A stretch of 64,000 bases of DNA from Paenibacillus sp. FSL R7-0337 (GTDB taxonomy: Bacteria > Bacillota > Bacilli > Paenibacillales > Paenibacillaceae), in NCBI RefSeq assembly GCF_037969875.1, contig NZ_CP150218.1, forward strand, positions 1,860,001-1,924,000, written 5' to 3'. Positions 24,260-33,822 of this stretch are shown piece after piece. The translations under genes were made by a program, and so were the position numbers. The notes beneath the pieces were generated by a model. The model was not told the origin of the DNA. It was given only the letters and a program-made list of their open reading frames with translations, and ran no database searches. How positions within the stretch are numbered: position 1 is the first letter of the stretch; the number at the start of each line of letters is the position of its first letter.

Positions 24260-27102
24260 GGGGTCAGGAAGCTCTCCTGAGGCCCCAGATAGGATGCCGG
24301 CAGCGGCCCGCGGGACAGCACCAGCTTCTGCAGGACTAGCCCGGCATCCAGGCCGTAAAAGCGCAAGGTATGCTGGCCCGGAGTCAGAGGGTGACGGGTC
24401 ACGGAGACATGGGCATTGTCCATTACTGCGCGGCACCATGGCCCGTTGCTGTGATTGCCGCCTTCGTAATCCGGCGGCAGCGCATCGGCGGTGACCGGCA
24501 CTTCCCCATCGAACCCGGCAGCATACTTCAGACCGCTGACCGGCGACAAATGATTCGTCGGCGCAAGATAGACGCTAAGCAGGTATTCACCCTCGTGCCG
24601 GATGAACAGCCGGTACTCCAGGTACGGGGCCTTCTCCGGCTGGCCGAAGGAGACGCCGGCGGGGAACATTTTGACAGCTGACAGTGTCCGTCCGTAGTTC
24701 TCGATAATCTTCCATTCCACCCCGCTGCGGGATACGCGGCTGATGGCATGCTCCGCTTCCATAGACACCACTCCATGAGCCTCAATGAAAGTCATCGGCA
24801 GGAACCCGGCAAGATCTGTCCAGTCCACAGCAACAGTAACCGTTACGCTTACTTCGGCACCTGTCAGGATAATCTCGCCTGTTGCCGCTCCCGTTACCTT
24901 CGTCCAATCTACAGATACGCCAATCTCCGCCCCGCTGTCTACCCAGCCCTGCTCCTGCTCCAGCCTGATCCAGTCTGCGCTGCTCACCGCCTGATACTGG
25001 AACCCTGCTCCGCCCGTGCTGACGGAAATCAGATATCGCTCTTGCAGCAGATTGGTGAACGGCGGGAGCGCGGCGGTCCCTGCGGTGTACCCCTGCTCTA
25101 CTCCCTCCACCCCTACAATCATTGCGGCCTTCGGGCCGGGAATGATCCTACTGACCTCGGGATAGCTCCACCCTTCCGCGTCCCAGCGGACATAGCCGAC
25201 ATGCGGAGAGCTCATCATGCCCTGCCATTTGCCATTCGAAATTCCTGTGTTATAGCGCTGCTCCAGCTGCTTGTCGCGCTGAATGGCCTCCTCTGCAAGA
25301 ACGGCATAGCTGTTCGCAAATACACTCCCGCGCCTTGCATGCAGCCTGCTCAGTCCGGCATAGATCTGCATGGCGTTCACATTGGCAGAAGCGGCTGCCG
25401 GATAATACACCAGCTGGTAATATGCATCCCTGAGCGCTTCAGGCAGCTCCAGCTCATACGCTGCCGCTGCCCGCTCCAGACGGAGCGCCTCTGCAAGCAT
25501 TCTCTGCGCCTCCTGATGATGCAGCAGGCTGAAGGTGTCCGGCCTGATAATCTCCGGCTTGCGGCGCCCGTTCATCCGGGTATAATCTGCAAGTACTTGG
25601 GCGATTCCGGCAACCGTCTCCGGCTGGGCTCCCGCCCCGAACTGCTGCCGGGTCCAGTGCTCCGTATACTCCGCCGTCCGGTTAACCGCATCTGTTCCCC
25701 AAGCCTCGTAATCATAAGCCAGGTCCAGGAAATAAGAGACCGGCAACTCCATCGGCTTCAGATCACCTACATTCACCACCCAGAGCTCACGGATGCCATA
25801 ATCGAACGCCATCGTCATCTGCTCCCACACCTTCTCCAGCGGAGTGGTATTCACCCATTCATAGGAGTGGGGACCGCCGTGATAGTCGAAATGGTAGTAG
25901 ATCCCCCAGCCGGGAGAGCGCTTTTGCTCATGCTTTTCCGGGATTTTGCGCAGATTGCCGAAGTTGTCGTCCGACAGCAGAATGATCACATCCTGCAGAA
26001 CATCCCAGTCCTTAAGCCCCTCCGCTTCGGATGTACCGTACCAGTAGGTCTCAACCTCCTTGTAGACGGCCAGAACCTGCGGCAGATGCTCCAGGTTATA
26101 CTGTTTCAGCAGCGCCTTCTGGGTCAGTATAATCTGCTTCAACAGCTCAATGTTCTCCTGGTCCGAGCCTTCCAGTGCCGAGTCGCTCTCGCCCCGCATG
26201 CCGAGCGTCACCAGACTCTCATACGCCCCATTGCGCTTGAGCCCATCCTCCCAGAACGCGGTAATCGCCTGGGAATTCCGGCGGAAATCCCACAGGTTAC
26301 TTGTCCCGAACTGCGCATAGACCTTCTGCCATTCACTGCCGGCCCGGAACAGCGGCTCATGATGCGAGGTGCCCATCACAATACCATATTCATCCGCATG
26401 CACCGCATTTGCGATAGGACTGCTTGCCCCGTTCAGGCTGAACTCCGCGCTCCACATCGCCGGCCACATGAAATTCCCCTTCAGCCTGAGGATCAGCTCG
26501 AATACCTTATCATAGAAATGCTCATTGAAGTCACCGAAGGCATGGGTTACCCAGGAGCCGAGCGAAGGCCAGTCATCATTCAAAAAGATTCCCCGGTAAT
26601 TCACAGACGGCTCTCTCGAGCTGCTGTTCAGCCTGCTTGCGGGAAGGGCCAGACGCTCCACCTGCTGCGGAACCACATCGGCAAAATACACCCACGGACT
26701 CACTCCGATCAGCTCAGAAATAGCGTACATACCGTAAATCGTCCCGCGTTTATCGCTACCCGCAACGACCAGCGCCCGCTCGACTCCCGGCAGAGGCTGC
26801 TCTATGATTTGCAGCCGGTAACATTCCCGCTTGCCTTCAATAGCAGCGACATCGAGACGGCGCTCTGCAATCAGCCTGCCGATCAGCCCATTCCCGCCGA
26901 CCGGCCCGGCGATAATAACAGTGCCCGTGAGCTGCTCTGCTTGGGTGAGTATTGCAGGTGCTATCCCGCTAACCAGTCTGATATCCGCGCACAAAGACTC
27001 CGCCACCCGGCGCAGCCCCTTATAGTCAGTCCCCTTCGGGTCCAGATATAGCTGAACCGCCCCTTCCGGGGCGGCAATGATAAATTCCTCGTTCGATGTC
27101 AT
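24235..27102 (-). CDS. GH115 alpha-glucuronidase-like enzyme
   Basis: 955 residues with no signal peptide. The N-terminal alpha/beta domain is followed by a catalytic barrel with GH115 landmarks: the GIFLNDDWPSLGSWV segment, FNEHFYDKVFELILRLKGNFMWPAMW, and an EYGIVMGTSHHEP loop. A C-terminal beta-sandwich follows. GH115 enzymes remove 4-O-methyl-glucuronic or glucuronic acid from xylan or its oligomers. It is the first of a set of uronate-glycan genes (27634-33713) on the same strand, though a 530-bp gap separates them. A TATAAT box lies at 27149-27144 in its upstream region. Confidence 0.87.
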   Translation of the reverse strand: MTSNEEFIIAAPEGAVQLYLDPKGTDYKGLRRVAESLCADIRLVSGIAPAILTQAEQLTGTVIIAGPVGGNGLIGRLIAERRLDVAAIEGKRECYRLQIIEQPLPGVERALVVAGSDKRGTIYGMYAISELIGVSPWVYFADVVPQQVERLALPASRLNSSSREPSVNYRGIFLNDDWPSLGSWVTHAFGDFNEHFYDKVFELILRLKGNFMWPAMWSAEFSLNGASSPIANAVHADEYGIVMGTSHHEPLFRAGSEWQKVYAQFGTSNLWDFRRNSQAITAFWEDGLKRNGAYESLVTLGMRGESDSALEGSDQENIELLKQIILTQKALLKQYNLEHLPQVLAVYKEVETYWYGTSEAEGLKDWDVLQDVIILLSDDNFGNLRKIPEKHEQKRSPGWGIYYHFDYHGGPHSYEWVNTTPLEKVWEQMTMAFDYGIRELWVVNVGDLKPMELPVSYFLDLAYDYEAWGTDAVNRTAEYTEHWTRQQFGAGAQPETVAGIAQVLADYTRMNGRRKPEIIRPDTFSLLHHQEAQRMLAEALRLERAAAAYELELPEALRDAYYQLVYYPAAASANVNAMQIYAGLSRLHARRGSVFANSYAVLAEEAIQRDKQLEQRYNTGISNGKWQGMMSSPHVGYVRWDAEGWSYPEVSRIIPGPKAAMIVGVEGVEQGYTAGTAALPPFTNLLQERYLISVSTGGAGFQYQAVSSADWIRLEQEQGWVDSGAEIGVSVDWTKVTGAATGEIILTGAEVSVTVTVAVDWTDLAGFLPMTFIEAHGVVSMEAEHAISRVSRSGVEWKIIENYGRTLSAVKMFPAGVSFGQPEKAPYLEYRLFIRHEGEYLLSVYLAPTNHLSPVSGLKYAAGFDGEVPVTADALPPDYEGGNHSNGPWCRAVMDNAHVSVTRHPLTPGQHTLRFYGLDAGLVLQKLVLSRGPLPASYLGPQESFLTPHSVLLRN

Positions 27103-27143
27103 GCTCTCATATCCTCCGCTTCTTTCGTCTTCGCATACTTATC

Positions 27144-27149
27144 ACATTA
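27144..27149 (-). promoter_or_regulatory. -10 box of the GH115 gene
   Basis: TATAAT on the minus strand about 40 bases upstream of the start codon. A matching -35 is not obvious, so regulated promoter activity (for example an activator) is likely. Confidence 0.45.
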
Positions 27150-27179
27150 TATCGGGAGAGCGGTTACAGACTCCATGGT

Positions 27180-27633
27180 CTAACTAGCAAGAGTTTGTAA
27201 TTTGTAAAGGAGGGGCGGGCGGGTGGACTGGGGGAAGTTAGGCGGATTGGGACGTGCAGGTGGATGAAAGAGATAGGGGAGCTTGGGGGTGTTGGGGAGG
27301 TTCGGGTAAATAGGGGCGTTCGAAGCGAATATTCGGTGATAGTTGTATTCTGTACATTTAAAAACAGTGAAAAGGACGGAATTACTCATCTAGTTGTATT
27401 CTGTACAGCTAAAACTGCCCCAATATGTGAAAACCCGATTATTGGGGCAGTTTAATTGTACGAAATACACCTAAACGGTTATTCGGCTATACATCAGACG
27501 ATTTAGTTGTACAGATGGCACTTATACATAGAGCTTGATTAGACTAATGAATGGGTTCAGAGACGAAACCACTTGCTATTTCCACTATATTAAATCCAAA
27601 GCCGACGTCCTATTGAAGATGCAGCTAATGTTC
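27180..27633. repeat. Intergenic region with related short repeats and a hairpin
   Basis: About 530 bp between GH115 and DUF2264 with no gene. The first part is G-rich on the plus strand. Then AGTTGTATTCTGTACA occurs near 27342 and again near 27391. Looser relatives follow (AATTGTACGAAATACA, AGTTGTACAGATGGCA), spaced about 50-70 bp. Between them AAACTGCCCCAATA (27412-27425) pairs with its complement (27440-27453), a strong hairpin with only a weak T-tract. Confidence 0.5.
27412..27453. terminator. Strong hairpin in the GH115/DUF2264 gap
   Basis: A perfect 14-bp stem, AAACTGCCCCAATA and its complement, with a 14-nt loop. The flanks are T-poor on the minus strand (TTTAGCTG) and T-moderate on the plus strand. 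It may end the DUF2264-side transcript or be part of the repeat element. Confidence 0.45.
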
Positions 27634-29520
27634 TTATTGTAACGGAATTATAATCTCTGACCCGCCAGTAGTGGTAATTGAAATGCGCTCCCCGCTGAAC
27701 TTAACCCTCAGCAGGTCTTCAGGCGATTGGTCCAGAATCGGACCGGGAGTGCGGATCTCATCCGCTGGAGAATCCGCCGAAGGATCACCGTACACGGCGG
27801 AGGCCAGCCAATGAACCCCAGGTTCTATAGTGGCTGTTAAGGTTGGCAGTACCGTACGGGGACGAAGCAGGTTCGTATTCGCATTCGGCCAGATCAGCTC
27901 GGCCTTCGAGTAGCCTGTTAGCCCCTTGATGCCGCTCGTTCCCCATGCTGTAGCTGCCGCTGCGCCAATTCCGCTGAGCTGCTGCGAAGGCTCCGCTTCC
28001 TGTCCCAGCGCGAACCCGCCCTCGGCAGCATCCAGCGCGCGCCCTGTCTCCAGCCGGTGAATGCGAATATGCCAGGGCAAGCCTGCGATTACCCAGGTGC
28101 GCACCTCAACGTCCGCCCAAGGCTTCCAGACCGACCGCAGGACGTTGTCCGTGATCTGAGATTCCAGGTTCCGGCGCCGTACCCGGTAGAGGTTATCTCC
28201 CCTTTCGCTCAGCGCAAGCATAGAATCATAGGCACCCTGTGACAATCCCCATTCTGAGCGGGGAACGCTGAATCCGAAGCCCGTGGAATAGACGAATTTC
28301 TCGTATTTGGCTGAGGTATGCGTATGCTCATTGGTAGATAGATGTCCGCTATTGAAGGCGGCCACATGACCGGAAGCCGGCTCGCGGACTAGAACAAGAT
28401 GCGGCGGATGCTGTACACTCACCGCCGGAAGCCCCGGCAGCTGCAGCTCCGGTTCGCTCCAGAACGGATGCTCCGCGCCGAGGGCGAGCGGCAGAAAGGT
28501 CTTCATCGCCCAGTAAGGCGAACCGGGAGCATTATAATTCTCCGCCATGACCAGATTCGGATACGTGTAACCGATCGTCAGCACACCTGCAGCATCGAAG
28601 ATGGGCTGGCGGAACCACCAGCGCAGGTTGCGCAGGATGATGCCTTTAACCACTCCGGCAGGGAAGCCCTCAACCTCTGCATAAGCCAGGGCGCTCCAGA
28701 ATGCAGACTGGGCGAACCGGTAGGCCAGACTGCGGCCGTAAGGAAGTGCAGCGCCGTCCGGGGCGAACCAGCCTATGAATTCAGCGGCGAACAGCCGGGC
28801 GCGTTCTTTGAACAGCCGGGAACGCTCCGGGTCTTCCCGTTCCATCAGCTTCGCATACAGCAGCGAATAGTAATGGATGGCGAAGGGCCCATAATAATCA
28901 CAGTGGCCGTTAACGCCGTCGCTGTACCAGCCATCCTCCAGATAGAACGCATCCATCCGTGTCAGGTTCCTCTCCAGCTGTAACGCATCATAAGGCCGTC
29001 CTACTGTGCGGAAGCCGACATTCACCAGCACATTGAAGAACAGCCAGTTGCAGTCGTAGCAGGGACGGGAATTGATCTGATTCAGCCAGTTGTATAGATG
29101 CTCTTGCTCCTGCGGAGCAAGCGGCGACCAGATATGCTCCGGCACAGCCGCCAGCGCGAAGCCGAAGGCAGCCATCTCGACCAGACGCTGGTCATAGTCC
29201 CTTACATCACCCCAATACTCCTCATGGGCCGGATCGGTGCCGTGCCGGATGCCGTCCAGCACAGTGGCCCATAGCTCATTGTTCCCGCCTCCGGCAAGCA
29301 ACGGGATCAGTCCCCATAGCACCCGGGAGAAGCCCTCCATTCCGGCGGTGGCTGCGGGATAGCTCGCTCCCGTAATCCCTATCTCAAGTCTGGCGCTTCC
29401 TCTGCTATAGAGCGGCCGAAGCGGCTCTGTCAGCTGGTCAAGGGCAGCGAGCAGATCGCCGCGAGACTTCAGCGGATTGCTCTGAATTGCCAGATTCCTC
29501 TTATTGTTCGTCATTGTCAT
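27634..29520 (-). CDS. DUF2264 protein (long form)
   Basis: About 628 residues from the ATG at 29520; GGAGGA lies just upstream, which also suits the ATG at 29514. The N-terminal alpha/alpha toroid-like domain carries DUF2264 landmarks (RPCYDCNWLFFNVLVNVG, DGWYSDGVNGHCDYYGPFAIHYYS), and a beta-sandwich C-terminus follows. The toroid fold is shared with uronyl hydrolases and lyases, and such genes co-occur with GH88 and heparinase-like genes, so a role in pectin or glycosaminoglycan breakdown is likely; the exact reaction is not established. Its start follows the GH88 stop by a few bases. Confidence 0.78.
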   Translation of the reverse strand: MTMTNNKRNLAIQSNPLKSRGDLLAALDQLTEPLRPLYSRGSARLEIGITGASYPAATAGMEGFSRVLWGLIPLLAGGGNNELWATVLDGIRHGTDPAHEEYWGDVRDYDQRLVEMAAFGFALAAVPEHIWSPLAPQEQEHLYNWLNQINSRPCYDCNWLFFNVLVNVGFRTVGRPYDALQLERNLTRMDAFYLEDGWYSDGVNGHCDYYGPFAIHYYSLLYAKLMEREDPERSRLFKERARLFAAEFIGWFAPDGAALPYGRSLAYRFAQSAFWSALAYAEVEGFPAGVVKGIILRNLRWWFRQPIFDAAGVLTIGYTYPNLVMAENYNAPGSPYWAMKTFLPLALGAEHPFWSEPELQLPGLPAVSVQHPPHLVLVREPASGHVAAFNSGHLSTNEHTHTSAKYEKFVYSTGFGFSVPRSEWGLSQGAYDSMLALSERGDNLYRVRRRNLESQITDNVLRSVWKPWADVEVRTWVIAGLPWHIRIHRLETGRALDAAEGGFALGQEAEPSQQLSGIGAAAATAWGTSGIKGLTGYSKAELIWPNANTNLLRPRTVLPTLTATIEPGVHWLASAVYGDPSADSPADEIRTPGPILDQSPEDLLRVKFSGERISITTTGGSEIIIPLQ

Positions 29521-29527
29521 ACTCCTC

Positions 29528-30664
29528 CTACTCCCAATAGAACGGGCCTGCTCCCTTGATCCGGGCCAGTGCCTCGACATAGAAGAAATCCCCGTAGATC
29601 AGCGGCACATCGATATTCCGGTCCTCAGGATAGTTGCTGGTGCCGTGAAGCAGCAGCCCCTGTTCGCCGGGATTATCCCAAGTTCCGTAATTGCGGTAGA
29701 GAGATTCCGTGATTCTAAGCGCCCCATTCCGGTAGATATGAGCCTCTGATTCTTCCACCAGCCCAGCCAGCAGCAGTAGACCGCTTGCCGCGCAGGAACC
29801 GGCAGAAGTATCGCGGATCTCCCCAACATCGCCGGGAGCGCGGAAATCCCACTGCGGCACCTGATCCTCAGGCAGACGGGTCAGGAAGAAATGCGCGACT
29901 TGCTTGGACGCATGCAGGTAGCTCAGCTTGCCGGTATGATGATAGGCCAGCGCCAGCCCGTATAGTGCCCAAGCCGCGCCGCGCGACCAGGCCGATTCCG
30001 GCGCATAGCCCTGTCCGCCCAGCTTCTCTGCCACTTCGCCCGTCTCCGGGTTGAAGTTGACAATATGATAGACGGAGCCGTCCGGACGGATAAAATGCTC
30101 CAGCACCGTATCCATATGTGCCTCCGCAATATGCCGGTAACGCGGGTCTCCGGTGACTTCGGAGGCCCAGAACAGCAGACTCGTGTTCATGCTGCAGTCG
30201 ATAATGGCGACCCCACTGTTGTCCTCGCCTTCTCTCCAGGGATTCCAGGCCCGGATATAGCGGCCCTTCAGGTTGAAACGGGCGGCCAGATAGTTGGCGG
30301 CCTTCAGCCCGCGGACGCGGGATTCTTCTCTGCCCGTCAGCTTGTAGTTGGCAACACTGGTCAGCAGCCACATGAAGCCAAGGTCATGGTCCAGCTTCAC
30401 ATAGCCGTCCAGCACCTCATCCAGCCGCTCCTCGCAGCGCTCAGCTACCGCTTTCAGGCTCTCCTCTCCGCTCCCGGCATAGAGCTGCCAGAGCATTCCC
30501 GGCCAGAAGCCGGCAGTCCACCAGCTCGGCACTTCCAGTACATACTTACCGCCTTGACTGGCATGCGGGAACTCAGCCCCGATGCTGATGCTGTTCGTTC
30601 TAGTTTTCTCCAGCGCCTTACTCCAAGCCTCATCTACCCATGTCTGATCTATGGTTCTGTTCAT
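29528..30664 (-). CDS. GH88-family unsaturated glucuronyl/galacturonyl hydrolase
   Basis: 378 residues, no signal peptide, an (alpha/alpha)6 barrel. The signature region PSWWTAGFWPGMLWQLY is present, and candidate catalytic aspartates lie in KLDHDLGFMWLL and IIDCSMNTSLLFW. The family adds water to the C4-C5 double bond left by polysaccharide lyases and releases 5-keto uronic acid. It is flanked by a DUF2264 gene and a heparinase II/III gene, matching a lyase-then-hydrolase pathway in the cytosol. The starting glycan cannot be read from sequence. Confidence 0.9.
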   Translation of the reverse strand: MNRTIDQTWVDEAWSKALEKTRTNSISIGAEFPHASQGGKYVLEVPSWWTAGFWPGMLWQLYAGSGEESLKAVAERCEERLDEVLDGYVKLDHDLGFMWLLTSVANYKLTGREESRVRGLKAANYLAARFNLKGRYIRAWNPWREGEDNSGVAIIDCSMNTSLLFWASEVTGDPRYRHIAEAHMDTVLEHFIRPDGSVYHIVNFNPETGEVAEKLGGQGYAPESAWSRGAAWALYGLALAYHHTGKLSYLHASKQVAHFFLTRLPEDQVPQWDFRAPGDVGEIRDTSAGSCAASGLLLLAGLVEESEAHIYRNGALRITESLYRNYGTWDNPGEQGLLLHGTSNYPEDRNIDVPLIYGDFFYVEALARIKGAGPFYWE

Positions 30665-30708
30665 TTGAATCCCGCCTTTATGTGAATGTAGTACCCGTGC
30701 CGTGCGTC

Positions 30709-32520
30709 TTACATAAACTCAAAAGTAAACACCAATACGCCCTCTGCCCCGGGCTGGAGAACCTGGAAGTCCAGACTATGCCACACCGTATCCTGGCCAT
30801 AATGGTCCTGATACACATGTGCAGTAATCTCCGGCCGGACGATCTGCGGATCGTAGGTTACCTGGACACCGCGTCCTTCAGTCCCTGGGAGCAATACTCG
30901 CCCTGAACCCGACAGCTCCGGTCTGCACCACGTTATGAACCGTTCCGTCCAGCTTGCCGGGGTCCCATCATACTGATAGGTGTCTGTCAGCTCCAGACGG
31001 GGCAGCTCTTCCTTATGCCAGACCAGCGAACGGACCAGGGATTGCAGTCCGGCTACCGGGTACGCCCGGGCCAGCTCCAGCGTCAGCTCATCCTTCGCCG
31101 ATGCTGCCGATGCATGCAGCACCGTAGCCTGGAACTCCCGTCCGGCTCCCTGGAACTGGCCGTCAATAATCGGCACGCTATGGCCCTGCGATCCGTTGCA
31201 GTCATAACCGTAACGGCCGGCACCGAAATAGTCCGCCGTATACTCTCCGCTGCCCAGATCGGCCGCGAAGATCTCCTCCCGGCCGCTCAGAATGAATTGG
31301 CCCAGGTCATTATGGTTATGCGGCTCGTCGTTGTGGCCGCCCTTGGCCGCGAAGCCGAAGGCACCCGCAGCAGAGACATGCCGCGATATGAGCCAAGCGG
31401 CATCAGGAAGATAGCTGCTGCCTGCCTCCCAGGACTCCTTTTCCTTCCCGGCCCTTGTCCAGATCAGATTGCGCAGCGCCGGTGCGAAGCGGCTGCAGTG
31501 ATCCTCCGTGAACGGGGCGCGCAGCGCAGACGGCGGGCGCAGGACATCCGGATAGACGTCCGCCAGATAATGGGAGAGTCCCATATGCACCCGTACGCGG
31601 GGGACGGAATCAGAGAAATTGGCGACATAGCTGCCGTCAATGAAGCATTGCTGCTGGAAGCGGGCGATCTGTGCCACCTTCTCCTGCTTGAACCAGTCCA
31701 GCCTGCCTCCGCTTCTTGCACGGAGCAGATCGCTGTAATAAGTGAAATAGCCGAACCCGTAATTCCAGTAGCCCAGCCCCTCCTGGCAGGCCCCGTCTGC
31801 CCCGAAGCCCTGCAGATAATAATTCATGCTTCTCTCTGTCTTAAGGAGAATCTCCGCCAGCATGTCCTTGTCCTTCACAAGGAGCAGTGCAGCCGCACCC
31901 ACAGAACCTGCACAGACCGCTGCCCAATTGTGAGTCGAGGTCTCCCAGAAATAAGGGCCATGCGCAAGGAACGGCTGGAAGATTCTGCGCTCTACCTCAC
32001 TGCGTATCCGGGAGCGGAGAAGCAGCGGGAGACGCTCCCCGAGCAGCAGCAGACATTCGCTTAAAGTAAAGCCTGTCTCGGAGGAGAACAGATCGATATG
32101 CCGGTTGATCTCAGCAGCATCATGCTTCTCAGGAAGATGAGCGGGAACACACCACGTGTACTCATCGCAGATCGCCCATAGAATATCTGTAAGCTGCTCC
32201 AGAGCTGCGGCGTTCTCCGGCTCCAGCAGACTAAGGAATACATACGTATTCAGCCTTCTTCTCCGTTCAAAATAAGGCCGCTCATACTCTAGTCTCGACC
32301 CCGTCTGCCGGAAAAGGGTAAACAAACGATACGTCAGCAGCTGTATAGGCTGCCCTTCCAGCCGATGTGCCTCTGCACGAATCTCACTGATACTGGCCTG
32401 CAAGACTTCAGAAGATGCCGACTCACTCCAAAAAGCAGCCGAATCCCCTTGCGGATAATATAAGCTGAGATCTGCCGGCTTCATGTTCTCTACGATTGCC
32501 TTAAGTTCCTGTATGTTCAT
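30709..32520 (-). CDS. Heparinase II/III-family polysaccharide lyase
   Basis: About 603 residues from the ATG at 32520 (MNIQELKAIV), which has GAGGAAG upstream; a longer frame overlaps the previous gene. An N-terminal alpha/alpha toroid (HGPYFWETSTHNWAAVCAGS) is followed by the beta-sandwich with the family hallmark GGHNDEPHNHNDLGQFILSG, carrying the histidine and asparagine near the catalytic site. The family cleaves uronic-acid polymers by elimination, making the unsaturated products that GH88 uses. No signal peptide is visible, so it probably acts on imported oligomers. It is 44 bp upstream of GH88. Confidence 0.85.
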   Translation of the reverse strand: MNIQELKAIVENMKPADLSLYYPQGDSAAFWSESASSEVLQASISEIRAEAHRLEGQPIQLLTYRLFTLFRQTGSRLEYERPYFERRRRLNTYVFLSLLEPENAAALEQLTDILWAICDEYTWCVPAHLPEKHDAAEINRHIDLFSSETGFTLSECLLLLGERLPLLLRSRIRSEVERRIFQPFLAHGPYFWETSTHNWAAVCAGSVGAAALLLVKDKDMLAEILLKTERSMNYYLQGFGADGACQEGLGYWNYGFGYFTYYSDLLRARSGGRLDWFKQEKVAQIARFQQQCFIDGSYVANFSDSVPRVRVHMGLSHYLADVYPDVLRPPSALRAPFTEDHCSRFAPALRNLIWTRAGKEKESWEAGSSYLPDAAWLISRHVSAAGAFGFAAKGGHNDEPHNHNDLGQFILSGREEIFAADLGSGEYTADYFGAGRYGYDCNGSQGHSVPIIDGQFQGAGREFQATVLHASAASAKDELTLELARAYPVAGLQSLVRSLVWHKEELPRLELTDTYQYDGTPASWTERFITWCRPELSGSGRVLLPGTEGRGVQVTYDPQIVRPEITAHVYQDHYGQDTVWHSLDFQVLQPGAEGVLVFTFEFM

Positions 32521-32558
32521 GCCTGAGCTTCCTCTCTGGTTCAGTCTGTCTCTATCCC

Positions 32559-33713
32559 TTATTCCAAAGCATGGTCCCGCATCACGTTCTCGCCGTCTGC
32601 GATTCTCCTTGCCGTCCATTTCATGTCCTCGCCCGACCAGAAGGGGTCAGCAGGAGGCAGGCCCAGCGGCAGAAAAACAGCGGCGCACAGATACAGACTG
32701 CCCGTATTAATGTAGCTCTCGGCCAGCTCCGGCTGATAGCCGTAGATCCCCGGCTGCAGCCAGCCGTTCTCATCCAGCGTGCCTGGGTATTGCATAATAC
32801 GGCTAATGACAGCGGTTAATGCGCAGCGCACCTGGGCCGGAGGCAGCGAGTCTTCCAGGAAATGCTGGAGCGCCGCCTGCGACAGCAGCTGAAACGCTCC
32901 GAACCGGTAGACAATCGAACGCCCGAGGAACGGATACGTCCCGTCCGGGGCGATGCTGCGCTCCAGCACGGATGAATATCTCTGCGCCCGCTGCAGGACC
33001 AAGGGTCTAAGCCGGGCATACTCCTCATTCTCCTGTTCGAAAAGGGTAACAACATCCACCAGCATCGGCTGAATGACAAAGCTGTTGTAATAATCCCAGT
33101 GAAAATCCTTCCCGTCCCCGTAGGCTCCGTCACCCTTGTACCAGTCCATGAACATGTGGACCGCATAGCCCACCCGCATCCGGTCATAATCCGGGTCGCC
33201 CAGCAGATATAAGGCTGCTTCCACCATCGCACTGAACAGCAGCCAGTTGCTGCCGCTCGGAGCAGTCCGCCGCGTCTGCTTGAGCGCTGCAATTAGATTG
33301 CCTGTGACCCGTGCGTCCAGCCGGGCTGTAACCGCTCTCGGTGCACGCACCAGTGCATGGGCCAGAAATGCCGCATCGACCAGTGGCTGGCCTTCGGTCT
33401 TGAATTCCATATAGTCAGGCGACTGCGGATCGACCGCCGCATCAATCGCTTCCAGCAGCAGCCCTGCATAACGGGCTCTTAAGCGCTCTTCTTCACCATC
33501 TAATCCCTCAAGCTCCAGCCAGGGAGCCATCCCGCAGGCCAGCCTCGCAAAAGCCTCCAGGTGAGCAAACTGGCTGCGCCCGCTATGAAACTCCGCAGGT
33601 AACCGTTCTTTGAGTTTCCGTGCGGCGAGCGCCTCCAGGACCGGTGTTCCAATCCGCAGCATCGTATCCAGCCAGTATTTACGCTGTTCTATCCCACTCA
33701 TCCCTAGTTCCAC
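32559..33713 (-). CDS. DUF2264 protein (short form)
   Basis: 384 residues lacking the C-terminal beta-sandwich of its long relative at 27634. Same landmarks: SGSNWLLFSAMVEAALYLLG, DGKDFHWDYYNSFVIQPM and GRSIVYRFGAFQLLSQAAL. The function is not established, but the alpha/alpha toroid and neighbours suggest uronic-glycan hydrolysis. A second in-frame ATG (residue 5, MSGIEQ) is a possible start. It is the first gene of the four-gene uronate block and divergent from an AraC regulator. Confidence 0.78.
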   Translation of the reverse strand: MELGMSGIEQRKYWLDTMLRIGTPVLEALAARKLKERLPAEFHSGRSQFAHLEAFARLACGMAPWLELEGLDGEEERLRARYAGLLLEAIDAAVDPQSPDYMEFKTEGQPLVDAAFLAHALVRAPRAVTARLDARVTGNLIAALKQTRRTAPSGSNWLLFSAMVEAALYLLGDPDYDRMRVGYAVHMFMDWYKGDGAYGDGKDFHWDYYNSFVIQPMLVDVVTLFEQENEEYARLRPLVLQRAQRYSSVLERSIAPDGTYPFLGRSIVYRFGAFQLLSQAALQHFLEDSLPPAQVRCALTAVISRIMQYPGTLDENGWLQPGIYGYQPELAESYINTGSLYLCAAVFLPLGLPPADPFWSGEDMKWTARRIADGENVMRDHALE

Positions 33714-33751
33714 CCTCTCAGGTATTCTTCTTCTCTAGTGTATTGTGGTAT

Positions 33752-33795
33752 TATTGCAATGTCTTTGCGAATAATGATGATTTATTGCATATGTT
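33752..33795. promoter_or_regulatory. Operator candidate between DUF2264 and AraC
   Basis: The divergent 109-bp gap holds TTATTGCAA near 33753 and TTGCGAATAA near 33768, an inverted repeat, and another TTATTGCAT further on near 33782. Such repeated half-sites are typical of AraC regulators. On the minus strand TACACT, upstream of the DUF2264 gene, could be a -10. Confidence 0.4.
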
Positions 33796-33822
33796 GTGAT
33801 CAACATGAAAGGGGCTGTGACG

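Noticed and set aside
24748..27051. A 767-codon plus-strand frame opposite GH115
   Set aside because: It mirrors the codons of the well-supported GH115 gene, has no family features and no ribosome site.
27340..27520. Possible CRISPR array in the GH115/DUF2264 gap
   Set aside because: The repeated motif varies, the spacing is irregular and there are no cas genes.
31015..32064. A 349-codon plus-strand frame opposite the heparinase-like gene
   Set aside because: Antisense shadow of a gene with clear family motifs.
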